A stretch of 44,572 bases of DNA. Origin: Carboxylicivirga sp. Its GTDB lineage: Bacteria; Bacteroidota; Bacteroidia; Bacteroidales; Marinilabiliaceae. Shown here piece after piece: positions 14,612 through 22,650 of the stretch. Both the position numbers and the translations under genes were made by a program. The stretch's first letter is position 1. Every line of letters starts with the position of its first letter. Location of the stretch: positions 1 to 44,572 of the forward strand of contig JAOARW010000007.1 in the NCBI GenBank assembly GCA_025210475.1, given 5' to 3'. The notes beneath the pieces were generated by a model, which saw nothing but the letters and a program-made list of their open reading frames with translations, did no database searches and was not told the origin of the DNA.

Positions 14612-16672
14612 ATGATAAACGAACAATTGTTGAATCCTAAAAGCATCGTTGTTGTCGGTGCCTCGGATGATGTTAGGAAGCCGGGTGGGAAGATCTTAAA
14701 AAATATTGTCGATGGTAATTATAAGGGTGATTTATATGTTACCAATCTTAAAAGTGACGAAGTACAGGGTATAAAATCATATCGTGATGTAGCGGATTTG
14801 CCGGAGAATATTGATCTGGCTGTTTTGGCCATTGCTGCCAAATTTTGTCCGCAAACAGTTGAGATGTTGGCTAAGCAAAAAGGAACGAAGGCCTTTATAA
14901 TTATTTCAGCTGGTTTTAGCGAGGAAAATGAAGAAGGAGCAGCACTGGAGCATCAAATTGTTGAAACGATAAATGAGGTGGGAGGTTGTTTGATTGGACC
15001 TAACTGTGTGGGGGTTTTAACAACTAATCATAGTGGTATATTTACTACGCCAATTCCAACATTGGAGCCAATGGGGGCTGATTTTATTTCAGGATCGGGC
15101 GCTACGGCAGTTTTTATTATTGAAGCAGGTGTAGCCAAAGGACTAAAATTTAATAGTGTTTACTCGGTGGGAAACAGTGCTCAAACTGGCGTTGAGGAGG
15201 TGTTGGAATATCTCGATCAGACGTATGTTGAAGGCAAAAGTTCGAAGATAAAGCTCCTTTATCTGGAAAGTGTTAATAATCCAAAGAAGCTGTTAAAGCA
15301 TTCTGCTTCCTTGATTAATAAAGGCTGTAAAATTGCTGCAGTTAAGGCCGGAAGTTCTGATGCGGGTAGTCGCGCAGCTTCAAGTCATACCGGAGCGCTG
15401 GCAAGCAGTGATTTGGCTGTTGATGCACTCTTTAAAAAGGCAGGCATTGTACGTTGTTATGGTCGCGAAGAGTTAGCGAATGTGGCAGCTGTATTTATGG
15501 TTGAGGAGCTGAGGGGAAAGAATGTAGCAGTTATTACGCATGCTGGTGGGCCGGCCGTAATGTTAACCGATGCCTTGTCGAATGGTGGTCTTGAGGTTCC
15601 CGCCATTGAAGGACCAAAGTCGGAGGCATTGTTAGAGAAGTTATATTCTGGATCAAGTGTGGCGAATCCGATTGATTTTCTGGCAACCGGAACAGCTGAG
15701 CAGTTGGGGGATATAATTGATGCGTGTGAAAATGATTTTGAGCACATCGATGCCATGGCTGTTGTTTTTGGAAGTCCGGGCTTGTTTTCAAATGCAGAAG
15801 TGTACAAGGTGCTTCATCAGAAGATTCGAGAATGCAAAAAACCGATCTATCCAATTTTGCCATCGGTTGTTAATGTGAAGGATGATATCGAAATGTTTAT
15901 CAATATGGGAAATGTAAACTTCCCTGATGAAGTCTTGTTTGGAAATGCATTGACTAAAATCTATAATACGCCTAAACCTGCAGTTGTAGGCACTGATGCG
16001 GATGAAGTAGATGTAGAAAAGCTGCGAGGCATTATTGACGGGCAGGAAGATGGTTATATGGCACCCGAGATTGTACGGGAGTTGCTGGATGCTGCTGGTG
16101 TGCCACGTGTGAAAGAGTTTGTAAGTGATAAGGTAGGAGATTTGCAGGCGGCGATTTCGGAAGTGGGTTATCCGGTTGTTATGAAGGTAGTTGGGCCAGT
16201 GCATAAGTCGGATGTTGGCGGTGTGGTGCTGAATGTTGATAGCGATGAACAGTTAGAAGCTGAATTTGAGCGGATGATGAAAATTGCAGATGCAAGCGGC
16301 GTAATGCTACAACCAATGTTGAGCGGAAAAGAGTTGTTTGTTGGTGCCACCTATGAGTCTGGCTTTGGTCACATGGTATTGTGTGGCATGGGGGGTATCT
16401 TTATTGAAGTGCTTAAAGATGTAAGTTCAGGATTGGCGCCACTTTCTCAGAATGAAGCTTTGGAAATGATACGTGGCTTAAAAAGTTATAAAATCATCGA
16501 AGGCGTTAGGGGGCAGAAGGGAATAAACGAAAACAAATATGCTGAAATTGTTGTTCGATTATCACGTATGCTTTGTCATGCGCCTGAGATTAAAGAGATG
16601 GATATAAATCCCCTGCTGGGAGAAGGTGACAAGATAGTTGCTGTTGATGCCCGGGTGCGGATTGAAAAATAA
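14612..16672 (+). CDS. ADP-forming acetate/acyl-CoA ligase, fused alpha-beta
   Basis: This 686-residue enzyme converts acyl-CoA + ADP + Pi to carboxylic acid + CoA + ATP. Residues about 8-135 are the CoA-binding domain (IVVVGASDDVRKPGGKIL). The succinyl-CoA-ligase-like domains follow to about 450, with the phosphorylated His259 in AASSHTGALA. Residues about 480-680 are an ATP-grasp domain with His531 in GPVHKSDVGGV, the second conserved His of the phosphate relay in this family. The fused alpha-beta order and length match acetyl-CoA synthetases (ADP-forming) of fermentative bacteria, archaea and Entamoeba. With the VOR and aminotransferase downstream it probably conserves energy from 2-oxoacid-derived acyl-CoA. 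Which acyl group it prefers cannot be told. A strong terminator follows. Confidence 0.92.
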   Translation: MINEQLLNPKSIVVVGASDDVRKPGGKILKNIVDGNYKGDLYVTNLKSDEVQGIKSYRDVADLPENIDLAVLAIAAKFCPQTVEMLAKQKGTKAFIIISAGFSEENEEGAALEHQIVETINEVGGCLIGPNCVGVLTTNHSGIFTTPIPTLEPMGADFISGSGATAVFIIEAGVAKGLKFNSVYSVGNSAQTGVEEVLEYLDQTYVEGKSSKIKLLYLESVNNPKKLLKHSASLINKGCKIAAVKAGSSDAGSRAASSHTGALASSDLAVDALFKKAGIVRCYGREELANVAAVFMVEELRGKNVAVITHAGGPAVMLTDALSNGGLEVPAIEGPKSEALLEKLYSGSSVANPIDFLATGTAEQLGDIIDACENDFEHIDAMAVVFGSPGLFSNAEVYKVLHQKIRECKKPIYPILPSVVNVKDDIEMFINMGNVNFPDEVLFGNALTKIYNTPKPAVVGTDADEVDVEKLRGIIDGQEDGYMAPEIVRELLDAAGVPRVKEFVSDKVGDLQAAISEVGYPVVMKVVGPVHKSDVGGVVLNVDSDEQLEAEFERMMKIADASGVMLQPMLSGKELFVGATYESGFGHMVLCGMGGIFIEVLKDVSSGLAPLSQNEALEMIRGLKSYKIIEGVRGQKGINENKYAEIVVRLSRMLCHAPEIKEMDINPLLGEGDKIVAVDARVRIEK

Positions 16673-16695
16673 CTGTTTGTGTATTGATAATGATG

Positions 16696-16730
16696 AAAAA
16701 GTCGGTGCTTCAATGGAAGGCCGGCTTTTT
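16696..16730 (+). terminator. Rho-independent terminator after acyl-CoA ligase gene
   Basis: AAAAAGTCGG (16696-16705) pairs with CCGGCTTTTT (16721-16730) with one G-U pair, and the 3' arm runs into the T tract. Confidence 0.8.
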
Positions 16731-17026
16731 TAATAGCTTAAAATTAATTAAAGAATAAAATCTCTAATTGATTTTTTGATAATTAATTCTTGGTCGTAGA
16801 ATCAGTCGCATTCGCCTGTTTAAAGAAAAATAACCTTAAACTTGATTTAAATCATCACTCAAGATGCCATAACAATTAAAAAAGCTTTTATTTTTGTGAA
16901 GCCTTATAAATTATAACAGACCTGAAGTGGTTGCTATGTAATGCTTAGGTGATTAAATAAGTGATTAATTAGTTGGTTTGGGTGATAATTTAAAATGATT
17001 GGCAAGGGTTTAAACGATTAACTGAA
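16731..17026. other. Intergenic leader with FNR-like palindrome and -7 element
   Basis: This is the rest of a 354-nt gap between genes. No gene is seen. TTGATTTAAATCAT (16842-16855) contains the perfect palindrome TGATTTAAATCA and differs from the FNR-type TTGATnnnnATCAA by one base. TATTTTTG at 16889-16896 matches the Bacteroidetes -7 element but lacks a TTG at the right distance. The palindrome centre lies about 50 nt upstream of the inferred start, a position compatible with an activator. Confidence 0.45.
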
Positions 17027-17734
17027 ATGACAAAGGAACGAACAAAAGATATTGTATTTTGGAGTGTTGTAGTGGTGTTTTTTCTGCCTTTTTTTCTTTG
17101 TGAAAAGGTGTTCATGGGCTATGAAGCCTTTAATATTGAACATCCCATGGTAATGAGCTTTCTGAAATTTGCTGTTTTGGCAACCTTGGGTGAAGTTATA
17201 GGACTACGAATTAAAACAGGAAAATACAATTCATCTGGTTTTGGGATATTACCAAGAGCTGCAGTTTGGGGAGTGTTAGGCTTAACCATTAAGATGGCGT
17301 TTGTAATATTTGCTACCGGAGTTCCGGTTTTTCTCGAAAAGATGGGGCTCGAAGGAGCTATGGCTGTTATGAAAGAACCCTTTTCGATGGTAAAATTATT
17401 GGTTGCTTTTAGTATTAGTGCAGCTATGAATTTGATATATGCTCCGGTTATGATGACTTTGCACCGGATTACAGATACACACATTGTTGCAAACGGAGGT
17501 AAAATGGCAGCATTGGTTAAACCCATCAGGTTTGGCACAATAATGAAAGAGATGGATTGGGGAATGCAATGGAATTTTGTTTTTAAGAAAACGATTCCCT
17601 TCTTTTGGATTCCGGCCCATACCATTACCTTTTTGATGCCAGCTGAATACCGGGTTTTGTTTGCTGCCCTTTTGGGTATTGTGTTGGGAGTTTTATTGGC
17701 AATTGCGGCTAATAAAGCGCCTGCAAAGGATTAA
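17027..17734 (+). CDS. Mpv17/PMP22-like integral membrane protein
   Basis: This 235-residue protein has about five hydrophobic membrane segments (about 10-30, 45-62, 78-100, 118-142 and 205-230). The C-terminal third, with WNFVFKKTIPFFWIPAHTIT, then FLMPAEYRVLFAALLGIVLG, resembles the signature of the Mpv17/PMP22 family. In mitochondrial and peroxisomal members the sequence around W-P-x-x-x-F-x-F-x-P-x-x-x-R-V-L-x is conserved. The match is by eye and rests mainly on that segment. Bacterial relatives exist but have no settled function. It has its own leader and is followed after 70 nt by the flavodoxin gene, which has a separate promoter. A channel or transport role in anaerobic metabolism is only a guess. 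Confidence 0.55.
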   Translation: MTKERTKDIVFWSVVVVFFLPFFLCEKVFMGYEAFNIEHPMVMSFLKFAVLATLGEVIGLRIKTGKYNSSGFGILPRAAVWGVLGLTIKMAFVIFATGVPVFLEKMGLEGAMAVMKEPFSMVKLLVAFSISAAMNLIYAPVMMTLHRITDTHIVANGGKMAALVKPIRFGTIMKEMDWGMQWNFVFKKTIPFFWIPAHTITFLMPAEYRVLFAALLGIVLGVLLAIAANKAPAKD

Positions 17735-17739
17735 TTTAA

Positions 17740-17770
17740 TTGCAAATCTCGTGTAAATAAAGCATATTTG
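17740..17770 (+). promoter_or_regulatory. Candidate promoter for flavodoxin
   Basis: TTG at 17740-17742, a 20-nt spacer and CATATTTG at 17763-17770 match the Bacteroidetes consensus with one mismatch in the -7 element. The ATG follows 34 nt later. Confidence 0.5.
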
Positions 17771-17804
17771 AAGTAATATAAAACCTCTTAAAAAAGCATT
17801 TGTT

Positions 17805-18329
17805 ATGTCTAAGATTGGTATTTTTTATGGTCCTGAATTAGGTAGTGTAGAGAAAGTGGCACGCCTGATGGAAACGAAAATCGGTGCAGATAAAGTGGAG
17901 TTGATTCCGGTTAAAAATTCGGATGAAAAAGCTTTGGAGCAGTTCGACAAATTAATTTTTGGAATGTCTACGATCGGAAAAACGAATTGGGATTCGGAAT
18001 ATAAAGATACTGACTGGGATGTGTTTGCAACCTTGTTCAATAAAGTTAACTGGGCAGGTAAAAAAGTAGCAATGTATTGCCTGGGCGATCACATTCAATA
18101 CCCGCAGCATTTTGTGGATGCCTTAGGATGGGTATATGAGCGTTTGGAAAAAACAGAAGCTGAAGTAGTTGGTTTTTGTACAACCGAAGGATATGTTTAT
18201 GAAGAATCAGAAGGGATTCGAAACGGACAATTTCTGGGTTTGCCGATTGATGAAGATAATGAATCGGATAAAACAGAGATACGCGTTGAGAACTGGATTA
18301 ACCGACTCTTTAACGAGTTTGGTTTTTAA
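17805..18329 (+). CDS. fldA: Long-chain flavodoxin
   Basis: This 174-residue protein is a cytoplasmic FMN-binding electron carrier. The start MSKIGIFYGPELGSVEKVA holds the phosphate-binding loop region, although the common T-G-N-T is here GPELGS, a variant of the loop. FGMSTIGKTNWDSEYKDTDW and YCLGDHIQYPQHFVDALGW match the two FMN-contacting loops of long-chain flavodoxins, with the expected aromatic residues. Length fits the family (about 165-175). It lies between an Mpv17-like gene and the aminotransferase/VOR genes and has its own promoter and terminator. It can replace ferredoxin as electron acceptor of VOR/POR-type enzymes when iron is low. That partnership is inferred from position. Confidence 0.9.
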   Translation: MSKIGIFYGPELGSVEKVARLMETKIGADKVELIPVKNSDEKALEQFDKLIFGMSTIGKTNWDSEYKDTDWDVFATLFNKVNWAGKKVAMYCLGDHIQYPQHFVDALGWVYERLEKTEAEVVGFCTTEGYVYEESEGIRNGQFLGLPIDEDNESDKTEIRVENWINRLFNEFGF

Positions 18330-18340
18330 GATATTAACTT

Positions 18341-18367
18341 AAGGGTGGTGCTTGGTACCACCCTTTT
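18341..18367 (+). terminator. Rho-independent terminator after flavodoxin
   Basis: AAGGGTGGT (18341-18349) / ACCACCCTT (18357-18365) is a 9-bp perfect stem running into TTTTT. Confidence 0.9.
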
Positions 18368-18419
18368 TGTTTTCATTCACATAATGAGTCTTGTGGCTCA
18401 GTTGTAAAAACCAAATCAC

Positions 18420-19739
18420 ATGCAATCACACATAAAAACACCAATCGATGCTAAAATCGTAGATGAGGTATTGGCGAAATACCAGATTGGTGATTTGAAT
18501 AATGCAACAATCCGGGAGATTGTTTCTATAGTAAATGATATTGAAGAGCTTAGTGGTGAGAAATTCATTCGCATGGAAATGGGTGTTCCGGGGCTCTATC
18601 CTTCAGAGGTAGCAACCAATGCAGAGATTGAAGCACTTAAAAACGGTGTGGCATCAAAATATCCAATGCTCGAAGGAATTAAATCATTGAAGTATGAAGC
18701 CAGTCGCTTTGTAAAGGCTTTTCTTAACCTTGATATTCCGCAGGAGTGTTGTGTGCCAACGGTTGGTTCGATGCAGGGAACTTATGCTAATTTCCTGGTT
18801 TGCGGACAGCTGGATAAAGAAAAAGATACCTTGTTGTTTATCGATCCGGGGTTTCCGGTCCAAAAGCAACAGTTGGATGTGTTGGGTTATAAGTACGAAT
18901 CGTTTGATGTTTATAACTACAGGGGAGAAGCCCTTCGTGAAAAACTGGAATCATACCTGAAGACCGGTAAAATACATTCGGTTGTTTATTCAAACCCGAA
19001 TAACCCAACCTGGGTATGTTTTACTGAAGATGAATTGCGAATTATTGGCGAATTGGCAACTAAATACGATGTTGTTGTGTTGGAAGATCTGGCATATTTT
19101 GCCATGGATTTCCGCAACGATTTATCGAAGCCTTTTGAAGCGCCTTATCAGGTTTCGGTAGGAAATTATACCGATAATTATGTGTTGTTAATTTCCAGTT
19201 CAAAAGCATTCAGTTATGCAGGGCAGCGAATTAGTTTGACCTGTATGTCAGAAAAGCTTTATCATCGCAAGTATGATCATTTGCAAGAGCGCTTTGGTGT
19301 TGCCAAGTACGGATTGGTTTTAGTAACGCGGGTGTTGTATGCTTTGTCATCTGGAACTTGTCATTCGGCACAGTATGCATTGGCGGCCATGCTTAAGGCG
19401 GCCAACGATGGTGAATTTAATTTCCTCGACGAAGTTAAGGATTACAAAGAGAGAGGAAAGGTGATGAAGGAGTTGTTTATGGCGAATGGTTTCCGTTTAA
19501 CCTATGATAAAGATGTTGATGAGCCGCTGGCTGATGGATTTTATTTTACGGTATCGTACAACGATTTATCAGGAGGTCAGTTGCTCGAAAAACTATTGTA
19601 TTATGGTATTAGTGCCATAACCCTGGGTAAGACCGGAAGTAAGCAAGAAAGTTTGAGGGCGTGCGTATCTCAAACGGGTAAAGAACGTTTTGAAGATTTA
19701 AGGATTCGTTTGGAAGCCTTTAATGCTGATAATGCGTAG
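18420..19739 (+). CDS. PLP-dependent class I/II aminotransferase
   Basis: This 439-residue enzyme belongs to fold-type I PLP enzymes. Characteristic parts are GSMQGTYAN (cofactor phosphate region), SNPNNPTW, LEDLAYFAMD (Asp and Tyr that contact the PLP ring), and SSSKAFSYAGQRIS, in which Lys262 would form the Schiff base. A conserved Arg near the C-terminus, in ESLRACVSQ, would bind the substrate carboxylate. The substrate is not readable from the sequence. The gene lies directly upstream of the VOR genes, and an aminotransferase that feeds branched-chain or aromatic 2-oxoacids to VOR is the simplest reading. No strong terminator separates it from the next gene, although a -7 element precedes that gene. 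Confidence 0.88.
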   Translation: MQSHIKTPIDAKIVDEVLAKYQIGDLNNATIREIVSIVNDIEELSGEKFIRMEMGVPGLYPSEVATNAEIEALKNGVASKYPMLEGIKSLKYEASRFVKAFLNLDIPQECCVPTVGSMQGTYANFLVCGQLDKEKDTLLFIDPGFPVQKQQLDVLGYKYESFDVYNYRGEALREKLESYLKTGKIHSVVYSNPNNPTWVCFTEDELRIIGELATKYDVVVLEDLAYFAMDFRNDLSKPFEAPYQVSVGNYTDNYVLLISSSKAFSYAGQRISLTCMSEKLYHRKYDHLQERFGVAKYGLVLVTRVLYALSSGTCHSAQYALAAMLKAANDGEFNFLDEVKDYKERGKVMKELFMANGFRLTYDKDVDEPLADGFYFTVSYNDLSGGQLLEKLLYYGISAITLGKTGSKQESLRACVSQTGKERFEDLRIRLEAFNADNA

Positions 19740-19835
19740 GTTAGTGTGATGTGCTTATGATTTGAAACCTGTTGTATAACATTAAAAAACAGATGAATAC
19801 TGATTGTCATCATGTTATATTTATAGCAGGAAGTG

Positions 19836-19843
19836 TAAATTTG
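19836..19843 (+). promoter_or_regulatory. -7 element upstream of VOR genes
   Basis: TAAATTTG matches the Bacteroidetes -7 consensus 26 nt before the ferredoxin ATG. No TTG sits at the right distance. Upstream, TATAACAT (19775-19782) and ATGTTATA (19812-19819) form an 8-bp inverted repeat that might be an operator. Confidence 0.4.
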
Positions 19844-19868
19844 TAATATCTATTAAAGACTCAATAAT

Positions 19869-20105
19869 ATGGCAAAAGCAAAAGGTGCAATTGTGGTGGA
19901 TACAGTGAGGTGCAAAGGCTGCGGCGTTTGTACAACAGCTTGCCCCACAAAGGTAATTGAATTGGCAGCCGAAGTTAATGGCAAGGGTTATCATTATGCC
20001 TATATGGCAAATCCTGATGCCTGTATCGGTTGTTCTAATTGCGGGATTATTTGTCCCGATACATGTATTACTGTTTATCGCGCTAAGGCAGGAGCTACTG
20101 CTTAA
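19869..20105 (+). CDS. VOR/KOR delta subunit, 2x[4Fe-4S] ferredoxin
   Basis: This 78-residue protein contains two ferredoxin motifs, CKGCGVCTTACP (from residue 15) and CIGCSNCGIICP (from residue 53), each CxxCxxCxxxCP, binding two [4Fe-4S] clusters. It is the electron-transfer subunit of a four-subunit 2-oxoacid:ferredoxin oxidoreductase and passes electrons from the TPP-containing beta subunit to soluble ferredoxin or flavodoxin. It is followed 31 nt later by the alpha subunit. The spacer between the two motifs (about 27 residues) is longer than in clostridial ferredoxin, as is usual for delta subunits. Confidence 0.9.
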   Translation: MAKAKGAIVVDTVRCKGCGVCTTACPTKVIELAAEVNGKGYHYAYMANPDACIGCSNCGIICPDTCITVYRAKAGATA

Positions 20106-20136
20106 TGTAAAACTCATAAAGGAAATTTAGTCACAC

Positions 20137-21219
20137 ATGAGAGAACTAAAATTAATGAAAGGTAATGAGGCAATTGCCGAGGCTGCTATCCGCGCTGGTG
20201 TGGATGGTTACTTTGGTTACCCAATTACTCCGCAATCGGAAGTAATGGAGACCCTCATGGCCGAGCAGCCATGGAAAACAACCGGGATGGTTGTATTGCA
20301 GGCAGAAAGTGAAATCGCATCTATTAACATGGTATATGGTGGTGCCGGATGTGGTAAGCGTGTTATGACTTCGTCTTCAAGTCCGGGTATGAGTTTGATG
20401 CAGGAAGGTATTACCTACCTGGCCGGAGCAGAGCTGCCTTGTGTAGTAGTAAACGTTGTTAGGGGAGGTCCTGGTTTAGGAACGATTCAGCCTGCTCAGT
20501 CGGATTATTTTCAGACGGTTAAAGGTGGTGGCCATGGTGATTATAAGTTAATTACTTTAGCGCCGGCATCAGTACAGGAGATGGCTGATTTTGTAGAAGA
20601 TGCCTTTAATTTAGCATTTAAATATCGCAACCCGGTTATGATTTTGTCCGATGGTGTTATTGGCCAGATGATGGAAAAAGTGGAGTTGAAAGAGTTTCAG
20701 CCACGTTGGACGATGGAGCATATTGAAAAAAATTATCCATGGGCGACAACTGGTAAGAAGAAAGACAGGGCTAAGAATATCATTACTTCCGTTCAGTTAG
20801 AGGCCTCTGTGCAGGAAGCTTTCAATCATAAACTTCAGGCTAAGTATAAGGCTGTTGAGGAAAATGAAGTGTTGTTTGAAGAAGTGATGTGCGACGATGC
20901 TGAATACTTGATTGTAGCTTATGGTTCAAGTGCACGAATTTGTCAGAAGTCCATTGAAATTGCTCGTGAAAAAGGGATCAAAGTTGGTATGCTTCGTCCA
21001 ATTACATTGTATCCATTCCCGGTTAAGCCACTTCAGAAATATGCTGAGAAGGTAAAGGGCATGTTATCAGTAGAGATGAGTGCCGGTCAGATGGTAGAGG
21101 ATGTAAAATTAGCTGTGAATGGTAAAGTGCCTGTTGAGCATTTTGGGCGTTTTGGTGGTTCGGTACACTCACCTGGTGAAGTAGTTGAAGCATTGGAGCA
21201 AAAATTAATAGGAGGTTAA
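20137..21219 (+). CDS. vorB: 2-oxoacid:ferredoxin oxidoreductase alpha subunit (VorB-like)
   Basis: This 360-residue subunit carries the pyrimidine-binding TPP domain. It begins KLMKGNEAIAEAAIRAGVDG and continues YFGYPITPQSEVMETL, a pattern shared by Bacteroidetes proteins named 3-methyl-2-oxobutanoate dehydrogenase subunit VorB. The YPITPQSE motif contacts substrate and TPP. SSSPGMSLMQEG and the C-terminal domain with VAYGSSARIC follow the usual order. The complex oxidatively decarboxylates 2-oxoacids, probably branched-chain ones, to acyl-CoA with reduction of ferredoxin. Paralogues prefer 2-oxoglutarate (KorA), so the exact substrate is uncertain. The stop codon lies 3 nt before the beta-subunit start. 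Confidence 0.92.
   Translation: MRELKLMKGNEAIAEAAIRAGVDGYFGYPITPQSEVMETLMAEQPWKTTGMVVLQAESEIASINMVYGGAGCGKRVMTSSSSPGMSLMQEGITYLAGAELPCVVVNVVRGGPGLGTIQPAQSDYFQTVKGGGHGDYKLITLAPASVQEMADFVEDAFNLAFKYRNPVMILSDGVIGQMMEKVELKEFQPRWTMEHIEKNYPWATTGKKKDRAKNIITSVQLEASVQEAFNHKLQAKYKAVEENEVLFEEVMCDDAEYLIVAYGSSARICQKSIEIAREKGIKVGMLRPITLYPFPVKPLQKYAEKVKGMLSVEMSAGQMVEDVKLAVNGKVPVEHFGRFGGSVHSPGEVVEALEQKLIGG
21210..21215 (+). promoter_or_regulatory. Strong Shine-Dalgarno site for the beta subunit
   Basis: AGGAGG lies 7 nt before ATG 21223 and is made of the last codons of the alpha subunit. Full Shine-Dalgarno sequences are uncommon in Bacteroidetes, where most starts rely on A-rich leaders. Here it probably secures translation of a gene starting 3 nt after a stop codon. 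Confidence 0.7.
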
Positions 21220-21222
21220 GCA

Positions 21223-21987
21223 ATGTCAGATATAAATACAATTATAAAACCTGAGAACCTTACTTATAAAAGGACAGAGGTTCTTTCTGATAACGAATTG
21301 AGCTATTGCCCAGGTTGTGGTCATGGTACAGTTCATAAGCTAATTGCTGAGGTAATTGAAGAAATGGGTATACAAGAATCAACCATTGGTATTGCGCCAG
21401 TTGGTTGTTCGGTATTGGCCTATAACTTTTTGGAGATTGACTGGCAGCAAGCAGCTCATGGTCGTGCACCTGCATTGGCCACAGCTGTTAAGCGATTAAT
21501 GCCTGAGAAAAATGTGTTCTCCTATCAGGGGGATGGTGACCTGGCTGCTATTGGTACTGCCGAAACCATTCATGCCTGCAACCGTGGCGAGAACATCGTA
21601 ATGATTTTCATTAACAACGGTATTTATGGAATGACAGGTGGTCAGATGGCGCCAACAACTCTGCCGGGTATGGCTGCTTCAACGTGTCCTGCAGGACGTG
21701 ATGTAAGTCATGATGGTGAGCCAATTAAGATCTCTGAAATCTTAGCTGCATTACCAGGTACGTGTTATGTAACGCGTCAGTCGGTGCATACAGCTGCTAA
21801 TGTGCGTAAGACCAAGAAGGCATTACGTAAGGCCTTTGAGAACCAACAGGCAAATAAGGGAACTTCTTTGGTTGAGGTGGTTTCAAACTGTAACTCAGGT
21901 TGGAAAATGACGCCTGTTAAAGCCAACGAATGGATGGAAGAAAACATGTTCCCATACTACCCACTTGGTGATATCAAGAGCGAGTAG
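21223..21987 (+). CDS. 2-oxoacid:ferredoxin oxidoreductase beta subunit (TPP)
   Basis: This 254-residue subunit binds the TPP diphosphate. YCPGCGHGTVHKLIAEV near the N-terminus provides cysteines typical of KorB/VorC. GDGDLAAIGTAETIHACNRG followed by INNGIYGMTGGQ is the TPP/Mg motif (GDGx about 25-30 NN). Length fits the short beta subunit of KOR/VOR enzymes that use a separate delta ferredoxin. It is translationally close to the alpha subunit (3 nt) and precedes the gamma subunit by 28 nt. Whether the enzyme is a VOR, KOR or IOR-like enzyme is not decided by this subunit. Confidence 0.92.
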   Translation: MSDINTIIKPENLTYKRTEVLSDNELSYCPGCGHGTVHKLIAEVIEEMGIQESTIGIAPVGCSVLAYNFLEIDWQQAAHGRAPALATAVKRLMPEKNVFSYQGDGDLAAIGTAETIHACNRGENIVMIFINNGIYGMTGGQMAPTTLPGMAASTCPAGRDVSHDGEPIKISEILAALPGTCYVTRQSVHTAANVRKTKKALRKAFENQQANKGTSLVEVVSNCNSGWKMTPVKANEWMEENMFPYYPLGDIKSE

Positions 21988-22015
21988 TTCGGTTTAATCT
22001 TTTAAAATTGACAAA

Positions 22016-22570
22016 ATGAAAGAAGAAATTATAATAGCCGGATTTGGTGGACAGGGTGTACTTTCAATGGGTAAGATTCTTGCTTACTCGGGCGTTATGC
22101 AAGACATGGAAGTATCGTGGATGCCAGCTTACGGACCAGAAATGCGAGGCGGAACAGCTAACGTAACGGTGATCTTAAGTGAAGACCGCATTAGTTCGCC
22201 TATTCTTCATGAATATGATACGGCGATCATCCTTAATCAGCAGTCGATGGACAAGTTTGAGAACGATGTGAAGCCAGGTGGTACACTTATTTACGATGGT
22301 AATGGTATTACCAAACATCCACAGCGTACCGATATTAATATTTACCGAGTAGATGCCACTGACGAGGCGGCTCGAATGCATGCTGTTAAAACCTTTAACA
22401 TGATTGTTTTGGGTGGATATCTTCAGGTGAAACCATTGGTGAAGATGGAGAATGTCATTGCCGGTTTGAAAAAATCATTACCGGAGCGTCACCATCATCT
22501 AATTCCGATGAATGAAAAAGCCATCACACGTGGTGGTGAAGTAATTAAAGAAGTTTGGTTGGTTGAATAA
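22016..22570 (+). CDS. 2-oxoacid:ferredoxin oxidoreductase gamma subunit
   Basis: This 184-residue subunit belongs to the POR/KOR gamma family (PF01558). It opens with IIIAGFGGQGVLSMGKILAY and continues with WMPAYGPEMRGGTANVTV, both highly conserved in gamma subunits and involved in CoA binding and subunit contacts. With delta, alpha and beta upstream it completes the four-subunit enzyme in the order delta-alpha-beta-gamma. A bidirectional terminator follows. No second copy of any subunit is present in the window. Confidence 0.93.
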   Translation: MKEEIIIAGFGGQGVLSMGKILAYSGVMQDMEVSWMPAYGPEMRGGTANVTVILSEDRISSPILHEYDTAIILNQQSMDKFENDVKPGGTLIYDGNGITKHPQRTDINIYRVDATDEAARMHAVKTFNMIVLGGYLQVKPLVKMENVIAGLKKSLPERHHHLIPMNEKAITRGGEVIKEVWLVE

Positions 22571-22590
22571 ATCAACTTGTTCATAAAGCT

Positions 22591-22620
22591 AAAAGCGCAT
22601 CTGATTCAGGTGCGCTTTTC
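22591..22620. terminator. Bidirectional rho-independent terminator
   Basis: AAAAGCGCA (22591-22599) / TGCGCTTTT (22611-22619) is a perfect 9-bp stem with A and T tracts on its two sides. It separates the VOR operon from the convergent XRE-S24 regulator. Confidence 0.88.
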
Positions 22621-22650
22621 TTGCTTTAATCATCCTAAGTTGCTTTTATT

